A stretch of DNA of 11,783 bases from a bacterium. GTDB taxonomy: Bacteria > Bacillota_I > Bacilli_A > RF39 > UBA660. Under the pieces are notes generated by a model. The model saw only the letters and a program-made list of their open reading frames with translations. It did not search any database and was not told the DNA's origin. A program made the translations under genes and the position numbers. Positions within the stretch are counted from its first letter, which is position 1. Each line of letters begins with the position of its first letter. Shown here piece after piece: positions 6,998-11,783 of this stretch. Location: NCBI GenBank assembly GCA_004560915.1, contig SFTR01000023.1:1-11783 (forward strand), written 5' to 3'.

Positions 6998-7943
6998 TCA
7001 TCATCACCAATAAATAATATTTATAAATAAAAAAATAATTACTAAAAAGTAGAGTGACGTTCTTGAAAGTAGAACCTGGTTCAAAGTTAGACCATATTGC
7101 AAGATTTCTATTTATTACTTCAGTACTATATTCTTTATAATTAGCTGGTTCAAAAGAAGGATAACTACTCATTGCAAGAATTTCACCAGTTTTAGGATTC
7201 ATAACAAGTCCTATAGCTCCTTCAGCTTCATACTTAGTGTAAGCATTTGAAAGCTCATTTTCTAGTGATAACTGAATATCTAAATCAATAGTAAGCTTTA
7301 TATCATTACCATTTTCTGGTTCACTATATATTTCAGGCATAGAAAGTCTTTTACCTTTGCCATCACTAAAATACTTAATACTACCATTCTTACCAGTTAA
7401 TTCTTTATCATACTTAAGTTCAAGCCCGCTAAGACCTTGATTATCAATACCAGTGTATCCAATTACGTGAGATAAAACATTCTTATATTTATAATCTCTT
7501 TTAGATTCTTTTAATAAATAAACTCCATCATAATTATAACTATTTATTTTATCAGCTATTTCAAAATCTAAATTTCTACCTTCAGGATGGACTCTTTCAA
7601 TTGATGTTTTCTTACTTACATGTTTCATCATCTCTTCATAACTAACGCCAAGTATTTCAGATAACGTTCTAGCAACCTCTTCTTTATTAAGTATTTGACT
7701 AGGTACTAAGTATAGTCCAACAGTAGTAACATTATCTACAATAACTTTACCATTTCTATCAAGTATTTTACCTCTATCAGCCTGTACTGTTAAATTACGA
7801 CTCCATAGTTCACTTGCAAGAGTATTTAATTTTCTATATTCAATAACTTGTATATAAAAAATTTTAACTATAATAAAAAAGAACACTATAAGTGAAATAA
7901 CAAATACAATTCTTATTCTTTTATTTTGTATACTTTGAAACAC
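6987..7943 (-). CDS. N-terminal half of split SpoVD/FtsI-type class B PBP
   Basis: This half holds a short cytoplasmic tail, a membrane anchor (about 12-32), the PBP dimerisation domain (RGKILDRNG at 57-65), HVIGYTG and the opening of the transpeptidase domain (IGLVMNPKTGEILAMSSYPSF), ending in FEPGSTFK with catalytic Ser291 and Lys294. The last 24 residues (NVTLLFSNYFF...) are encoded by the inserted element and replace IVTLAAAI and all later motifs. The product can insert in the membrane but lacks SxN, KTG and PASTA, so it cannot be an active transpeptidase. The start is GTG (7941-7943) with GGTGA upstream; a nearby ATG is out of frame. Divergent from lemA. If membrane-inserted, a truncated product could compete with full-length protein or be degraded. 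Confidence 0.88.
   Translation of the reverse strand: MFQSIQNKRIRIVFVISLIVFFFIIVKIFYIQVIEYRKLNTLASELWSRNLTVQADRGKILDRNGKVIVDNVTTVGLYLVPSQILNKEEVARTLSEILGVSYEEMMKHVSKKTSIERVHPEGRNLDFEIADKINSYNYDGVYLLKESKRDYKYKNVLSHVIGYTGIDNQGLSGLELKYDKELTGKNGSIKYFSDGKGKRLSMPEIYSEPENGNDIKLTIDLDIQLSLENELSNAYTKYEAEGAIGLVMNPKTGEILAMSSYPSFEPANYKEYSTEVINRNLAIWSNFEPGSTFKNVTLLFSNYFFIYKYYLLVMMIDK
7041..7085 (-). other. Right element/chromosome junction (hybrid att site)
   Basis: PBP sequence lies right of the core TT (7063-7064, + strand); element sequence lies left. The element end reads GTGACGTTC into the core on the + strand, mirror-matching GAACGT at 2829-2834. An outer block ACTAAA occurs at both element ends in inverted orientation (7041-7046 here; read on the minus strand at the left end) at slightly different distances. 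Confidence 0.75.
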
Positions 7944-7971
7944 AATATCACCATTAAATTATATTCAAAGA

Positions 7972-8000
7972 TTGAAAAAACATAATAATTATTATATACT
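7972..8000 (+). promoter_or_regulatory. Sigma-A-type promoter of the lemA operon
   Basis: TTGAAA (7972-7977) and TATACT (7995-8000) are separated by exactly 17 bases, 23 bases before the lemA ATG. The spacer contains the palindrome ATAATAATTATTAT (7982-7995), which could serve as a regulator site or hold a -10 for the divergent PBP gene (TATAAT on the minus strand at 7991-7996). Confidence 0.6.
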
Positions 8001-8023
8001 TATCTTAAGAAAGTAGGGAAATT

Positions 8024-8584
8024 ATGAAAAAGAGTTATACAGGACTTATAATACTTATTATATTAATTATTTTAGCTGGAGGTTTTATATCTATACATAA
8101 TAATATAGTAAGATCTAGTGAAGAAGTTGATGCTAAATATTCAGACATTGATGTTCAACTAAAAAGAAGAGCTGACTTAATACCTAATCTTATTAGTACT
8201 GTCAAAGGATATATGGCTCACGAAGAAAAAATAATAGAAAGTATTACTGAAGCAAGAACAAACTTATTAAATGCTAAAACTATTAGTGAAAAAGCAAAAG
8301 CTGATAATGAATTAACTAAGGCATTAAGTTCATTTAATGTAATCGTAGAAAACTATCCAGACTTAAAAGCTAATACTAATTTTATATCATTACAAGATGA
8401 ACTAGCAGGTACTGAGAATAGAATTGCTAATGCACGTAAATCATATAATGATGCAGTTAAAAGTTATAATCAATTAGTTAGTGTATTTCCAAGTAAAATC
8501 GTAGCTAATATGTTTAATTTTGAAAAGAAACAATACTTTGAAGCAAGTGAAACTGATACAGGTGTTCCAAATGTTGAGTTCTAG
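8024..8584 (+). CDS. lemA: LemA family membrane protein
   Basis: A 186-residue LemA protein: a single N-terminal membrane helix (about 7-22) with a very short cytoplasmic start, then a long helical domain outside. The family signature is clear in RRADLIPNLISTVKGYMAHE (about 48-67), and the ending NFEKKQYFEAS is also characteristic. The molecular role of LemA is not settled; it is commonly found beside TPM-domain proteins, as here, and has been linked to envelope functions. The RBS is AGGG eight bases before the ATG. The downstream TPM gene overlaps its end by 14 bases, indicating one transcript and coupled translation. Divergent from the PBP, sharing an 80-base intergenic region. Nothing appears broken. 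Confidence 0.93.
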   Translation: MKKSYTGLIILIILIILAGGFISIHNNIVRSSEEVDAKYSDIDVQLKRRADLIPNLISTVKGYMAHEEKIIESITEARTNLLNAKTISEKAKADNELTKALSSFNVIVENYPDLKANTNFISLQDELAGTENRIANARKSYNDAVKSYNQLVSVFPSKIVANMFNFEKKQYFEASETDTGVPNVEF

Positions 8585-9470
8585 GATTAAAAAATTTTTA
8601 ATCCTTCTTTTATTAGTATTTAGTTTTATAAGAGTTGATGCTATAGTAAAGCCTACTAATAATTATTATATAAATGACTATGCTGGTATCTTAAGAGAAG
8701 AAATGCAAAAATATATTTTAAAAAGAAGTATAGCATTAGATAGAGCTAGTCAAATACAAGTAGTAGTTGTTACTATTAGTAGTACAGAAGGCATGAGTAT
8801 AGAAGAATATGCAAATACTTTATATAATAATTTTAAGATAGGAAAAGACAATAAAGGTGCTTTAATACTCTTATGTCCACAAGAAAGAGTAATTAGAATA
8901 GAAATAGGTGATGGACTAGGTGGAATACTACCTGATGGTAAAGTAGGAAGAATACTTGATGATTATGTAATACCTACATTAAAAAAAGATGACTGGAATC
9001 AAGGAATAAAAAATGCATATGATGCAATATATCAAACAATAGTCGAAGAATACAATTTAAATTTAGACTATACTATTCCAACTAGACAATATCCCGTAGA
9101 AAATATATCTATAACAGAAAAATCAGGCTATTATATTTATGGCTTTATATTTGGAGTATTCATAGGAGTAATAATAAATATTATAGTATTTAAAAATAAT
9201 AAGAAGTTACAAACAACTATTTTAGCTTTATATTTAATTTTTGTTGGTATTATGTATATAATTGTTAATGTATATAGAATATCTTTCTTAGTATACTTTT
9301 TCTCATTATCAAATGTATTTGGATATTTAATAACTCTAAATGGTTCTACTGGTGGAACTTATTATAGAGGACATGGAAGATATATGAGTACAGGAAGAAG
9401 TTCTAGTTCTTATCATATAGGAGGACATGGAGGTCACTCAAGTGGAGGAGGAGCAACAAGAAAATTTTAG
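8571..9470 (+). CDS. TPM-domain membrane protein (YgcG-like) with Gly/Ser/His-rich tail
   Basis: Start chosen at the ATG at 8571 (AGGTG six bases upstream), giving 299 residues that open with a hydrophobic signal sequence (KKFLILLLLVFSFIRVDA). An earlier in-frame ATG at 8520 would bury the signal behind 17 charged residues. Residues ~30-160 form a TPM (TLP18.3/Psb32/MOLO-1) domain: YINDYAGIL, QIQVVVVTI, GKDNKGALILL, EIGDGLGGILPDG. Membrane helices follow at about 188-207 and 214-245. The tail (about 258-299) is rich in Gly, Ser and His (GGHGGHSSGGG), common in this family. Related TPM proteins act in photosystem repair or as phosphatases in other groups; the bacterial role is unclear. Operon partner of lemA; ends in a terminator that uses its stop codon. 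Confidence 0.88.
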   Translation: MLSSRIKKFLILLLLVFSFIRVDAIVKPTNNYYINDYAGILREEMQKYILKRSIALDRASQIQVVVVTISSTEGMSIEEYANTLYNNFKIGKDNKGALILLCPQERVIRIEIGDGLGGILPDGKVGRILDDYVIPTLKKDDWNQGIKNAYDAIYQTIVEEYNLNLDYTIPTRQYPVENISITEKSGYYIYGFIFGVFIGVIINIIVFKNNKKLQTTILALYLIFVGIMYIIVNVYRISFLVYFFSLSNVFGYLITLNGSTGGTYYRGHGRYMSTGRSSSSYHIGGHGGHSSGGGATRKF

Positions 9471-9495
9471 TAGTAGAAATACTACTTTTATTTTA
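9469..9495 (+). terminator. Terminator after the TPM gene
   Basis: AGTAGTA (9469-9475), GAAA tetraloop, TACTACT (9480-9486), then a T-rich tract. The stem starts inside the TAG stop (9468-9470). The same hairpin recurs after the next gene. Confidence 0.85.
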
Positions 9496-9561
9496 AATTA
9501 AACCAATAGTATGTGTAATTTATCTAATTAAAATGTTATATTTATTATGAAAGAGGTAACT

Positions 9562-10764
9562 ATGAATCAAGAAAAAATAGGCAAGTTTATTGCTAAAAAT
9601 AGAAAAGACAAAGGTCTAACACAAGAAGCATTAGCAGAAAAACTAGGAATAAGTACAAATGCAGTAAGTAAATGGGAAAGAGGACTTTCTTTTCCAGATG
9701 TATCTTTATTTAAAAAGTTATGTAGTGAACTTGATATAAGTATAGAAGAGTTAATAAATGGTGAAAAAAGCAAAAGTACTGAATCAAAAGATAAAGCAAT
9801 TATTGCATCTTTAGAAGAAAAAACAAAAATAGAAAAGAAATCAAAAAAGAAAATAATCATACTTAGTATCTTTATACTTCTAATAATAGCATTCTCAGTT
9901 ATTTATAGTAGTACTTTAAAAATAAATTTAATAAATGAATCTAGCGAACTATACGATATCGCAATAGATTATTTAAGAAATAAAGAATTTAAGAGTAATC
10001 CTGATTCTTCAAAAGAAGATTTTAATGTATTTTATAGTTATCATAGTTTTGGTATAGAAAAGAAAGGTAATTATAAATATTTATATTTGTGGCTTTATAG
10101 TGGAAGTTACTATCTTGAAGAAGATGATGCGTTAGTTATATCAACAGGAAGTTCATTACCGGTAAAAATAACTATAAAAGATAATAAAGTAGTAAACACA
10201 GAATATTCAAAAGATGGTAATGAATATACAAAATCAATATATAAATTATTCCCAAGAACTATTGCAAAACAAATATTAAATTTTGACAATGAAAAAAATA
10301 TAAATAAACTTTATAATGAAATGAGTACAAAGAAAAATAAATATTATAATTATCTAAATTTAGATATGGGAAAACTTACAATAGATGATATAAGTTACGA
10401 TAATCACATATTCAGTATCACAAAAAATAAAGAATGTATAACAGTAAATTTAGCAGTATATAAAGATAATAAATATAGATTAAGTACTGCATATAAAGCA
10501 TGCAAACCTGATCAAATATGCAATTCTGATTTAAGATACACAAAGTTTAAAGAAGGAACATACAACTATAACATAATGGAAATAATTAAACATAGTAGTG
10601 ATGCAAATCTCTTACAATTTAATAATGATAATTTACTAGTATATGAAATATATACAGGAAAAGGACAACGTTTTATAACAGATGAAGATAACAAATACTT
10701 AAAAGAATTCTTAAAGAGTATTAACGTAGATTTATCTCTTTGTGCAGAACCAGACTATAAGTAG
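9562..10764 (+). CDS. XRE-family regulator with membrane anchor and extracytoplasmic domain
   Basis: The start at 9562 has AGAGG five bases upstream; the in-frame ATG at 9547 lacks a site and would place that RBS inside the gene. The 400-residue product begins with a Cro/C1-type helix-turn-helix (about 5-65: GLTQEALAEKLGISTNAVSKWERG), a lysine-rich linker, and one membrane helix (about 98-116, IIILSIFILLIIAFSVIYS). The remaining ~280 residues should lie outside the cell; I recognise no domain there. It has a cysteine pair near the end (ACKPDQIC) plus a last Cys in CAEPDYK. This layout suggests a DNA-binding protein that senses an outside or membrane signal, or one that is simply membrane-tethered. 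Regulated genes are unknown; it has its own terminator and follows another, so it is probably monocistronic. Confidence 0.82.
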   Translation: MNQEKIGKFIAKNRKDKGLTQEALAEKLGISTNAVSKWERGLSFPDVSLFKKLCSELDISIEELINGEKSKSTESKDKAIIASLEEKTKIEKKSKKKIIILSIFILLIIAFSVIYSSTLKINLINESSELYDIAIDYLRNKEFKSNPDSSKEDFNVFYSYHSFGIEKKGNYKYLYLWLYSGSYYLEEDDALVISTGSSLPVKITIKDNKVVNTEYSKDGNEYTKSIYKLFPRTIAKQILNFDNEKNINKLYNEMSTKKNKYYNYLNLDMGKLTIDDISYDNHIFSITKNKECITVNLAVYKDNKYRLSTAYKACKPDQICNSDLRYTKFKEGTYNYNIMEIIKHSSDANLLQFNNDNLLVYEIYTGKGQRFITDEDNKYLKEFLKSINVDLSLCAEPDYK

Positions 10765-10784
10765 TAGAAATACTACTTTTTTAA
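10760..10784 (+). terminator. Terminator after the XRE-membrane regulator
   Basis: The same stem AGTAGTA/TACTACT with GAAA loop (10760-10777) and a T6 run as after the TPM gene. The stem overlaps the TAG stop at 10762-10764. Confidence 0.85.
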
Positions 10785-10787
10785 TAC

Positions 10788-10811
10788 ATAAAAAAAGAAA
10801 CCGAAGTTTCT
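10788..10811 (-). terminator. Terminator of the PilB/GspE-type ATPase gene
   Basis: On the minus strand AGAAAC-TTCG-GTTTCT (10796-10811), a stable UUCG tetraloop hairpin, runs into a T7 tract. It overlaps the TAG stop (10810-10812). Faces the terminator at 10760-10784, so the two convergent genes end back to back. Confidence 0.85.
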
Positions 10812-11783
10812 ATAAGTTAAAATATTCAATCTCACCAGGTCTAGCAGTATCATGAGGTATTTCATTCTTATGATTGTCAGGATCACTTGGAATTAATGCT
10901 TCATAATCTATATCTGGTTCATTTGACATAATTTCTAATTTATCTTCTTTAGGTTCCTCTTTAACTTCTTCTTTCTTAACACTTTCATTATGATTTTGAC
11001 TATCGCTTATACTATTTTGTAAATTATCATCTTCATAGTTAGATAAGTCATTATCAAGATCAACAGCTTTAAGTATTTCACTAAATGAAGTTTCTCCTAG
11101 TAAAACTTTTTCAAGACCATCTTGAAGTAGAGTAATAACGTCACTCTTATAAACTAATTTTCTAAGTTCATGCTTAGGCATAGCATTAGTAATAGCATCT
11201 CTAATATCTTCATTCATAAGAAGAACTTCATAAAGACCAATACGTCCATTATATCCTCTAAAACATTTATCACAACCATCTTTATTAGCATCAAACATTT
11301 GGTTAACTTCTTTATTTAAAACTACTTTAAACACATTCTTTTCATATGGAGTAGTATCTCTTAATTGTTTACAATGAGGACAAAGACGTCTAGCTAACTT
11401 TTGAGATATAATTCCTGTAAGAGCAGAACCAAGTAAGTAACGTTCTACATCCATATCAGTAAGTCTTTCTATTGTATTTAATGAGTTATTTGTATGTATT
11501 GTTGATAATACTTTGTGTCCAGTGATAGATGCTCTTACGGCTATTCTTGCAGTTTCGTCATCTCTAATCTCACCAATCATAATAATATCAGGGTCTTGTC
11601 TTAATATACTTCTTAAAACATTTGCAAAAGTAAGACCAATCTCAGAGTTAGCTTGTACTTGGTTAATACCAGCTATATCCATTTCAACTGGGTCTTCAAC
11701 TGTAATTATATTAACATCGGGAGTATTCATTTTTTGAAGAATAGAGTAAACAGTAGTAGATTTACCTGAACCAGTAGCACCTG
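10810..11783 (-). CDS. Type IV pilus/type II secretion assembly ATPase (PilB/GspE family), 5' end outside window
   Basis: The frame is open to the window edge; the first visible residues are GATGSGKSTTVYSIL, the Walker A loop, so the ATG at 11730 is internal. Then follow VEDPVE (Asp box), DPDIIMIGEIRDDETA (Walker B), GHKVLSTIHTN (His box), and two CxxC pairs (CPHC, CDKC) of the zinc-binding insert seen in PilB/GspE and missing from the shorter ComGA. The enzyme hydrolyses ATP at the inner face of the membrane to drive pilin or pseudopilin assembly. After the usual C-terminal end (SFSEILKAVD) there are about 80 extra residues, acidic and low in complexity (YEDDNLQNS, KKEEVKEEPKEDKLE), probably disordered. 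No pilin or platform gene is in view. About two thirds to half of the protein is visible. Confidence 0.9.
   Translation of the reverse strand, partial: GATGSGKSTTVYSILQKMNTPDVNIITVEDPVEMDIAGINQVQANSEIGLTFANVLRSILRQDPDIIMIGEIRDDETARIAVRASITGHKVLSTIHTNNSLNTIERLTDMDVERYLLGSALTGIISQKLARRLCPHCKQLRDTTPYEKNVFKVVLNKEVNQMFDANKDGCDKCFRGYNGRIGLYEVLLMNEDIRDAITNAMPKHELRKLVYKSDVITLLQDGLEKVLLGETSFSEILKAVDLDNDLSNYEDDNLQNSISDSQNHNESVKKEEVKEEPKEDKLEIMSNEPDIDYEALIPSDPDNHKNEIPHDTARPGEIEYFNL

Larger units (their letters stand above)
2829..7064 (-). mobile_element. 4.24-kb serine-recombinase element inserted in the PBP active-site codon
   Basis: The two halves of one PBP gene, same strand and in the right order, flank this block; its own genes are unrelated to cell-wall synthesis. 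Both junctions share TTCAA (minus strand) at the Phe-Lys codons of SxxK. Joining the outer sequences there restores PGSTFK-IVTLAAAI in frame. Joining the inner ends gives ACGTTC-AA-GAACGT (minus strand), a perfect 6-bp inverted repeat around a non-palindromic dinucleotide, as serine integrases require. Contents on the minus strand: 48-residue ORF, large serine recombinase, desulfoferrodoxin, SDR, flavin reductase-rubredoxin and ArsC/Spx-like protein. No replication, conjugation, phage structural or tyrosine-recombinase gene is visible. Small size and metabolic cargo make it resemble a minimal integrative element or an intervening sequence like the sigK skin element; whether it still excises is unknown. 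Confidence 0.85.

Noticed and set aside
2829..7064. Insertion being an IS element, group II intron, intein or prophage
   Set aside because: No DDE transposase, reverse transcriptase, splicing motifs or phage genes; the halves do not carry intein blocks. A serine recombinase and a palindromic attP core explain it.
9567..9860. 97-residue minus-strand ORF with hydrophobic start
   Set aside because: Antisense to the helix-turn-helix region of the XRE regulator; no independent support.
11513..11737. 74-residue + strand ORF
   Set aside because: Antisense to Walker B/His-box region of the ATPase.
1..11783. CRISPR arrays, tRNA, rRNA or riboswitches
   Set aside because: No spaced repeat array, cloverleaf or conserved RNA motif was seen on either strand; small structured RNAs could be missed by eye.

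Overview
The window looks like a low-GC Bacillota (Firmicutes) contig, strongly AT-rich from about position 790 to the end, with Shine-Dalgarno starts, TAA/TAG stops and hairpin terminators packed against stop codons. The lineage cannot be fixed from sequence alone; an uncultivated gut Bacilli/Clostridia relative is a reasonable guess. Positions 1 to about 690 are much richer in GC and hold the first third of a YtcJ-like amidohydrolase, which breaks off in a short patchwork (about 690-790) before the AT-rich DNA starts. This may be an assembly chimera rather than biology.

The centre of the window is a class B penicillin-binding protein of SpoVD/FtsI type with one C-terminal PASTA domain, cut in two by a 4.24-kb insertion (about 2829-7064, minus-strand orientation). 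The N-terminal half (6987-7943) ends, and the C-terminal half (1818-2843) begins, exactly at the SxxK active-site motif. Joining the halves at the shared TTCAA gives a continuous protein of about 629 residues. The insert carries a 576-residue large serine recombinase, a 48-residue ORF just before it, and a four-gene operon: desulfoferrodoxin (superoxide reductase), an SDR oxidoreductase, a flavin reductase-rubredoxin fusion of Hrb type, and an ArsC/Spx-family thioredoxin-fold protein. The joined element ends form the palindrome ACGTTC-TT-GAACGT on the + strand, as expected for a serine-integrase attP core. I read it as a compact integrative element with oxygen/superoxide-defence cargo, seated in the catalytic centre of a cell-wall gene, and possibly able to restore that gene by excision.

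Left of the split gene are a 5'-truncated gene with a possible papain/C39-like ending (771-1463), its terminator, and a small unknown gene (1540-1821) convergent with the PBP. Right of it, and divergent from the PBP, is a lemA-TPM-domain operon (8024-9470), followed by a membrane-anchored XRE-family regulator (9562-10764). The 3' part of a PilB/GspE-type ATPase on the minus strand (10810-11783) runs off the window. The recombinase lies downstream of and co-directional with the PBP N-terminal half, so transcription of the host gene could feed the recombinase; the cargo operon ends in its own terminator just before the PBP C-terminal half.
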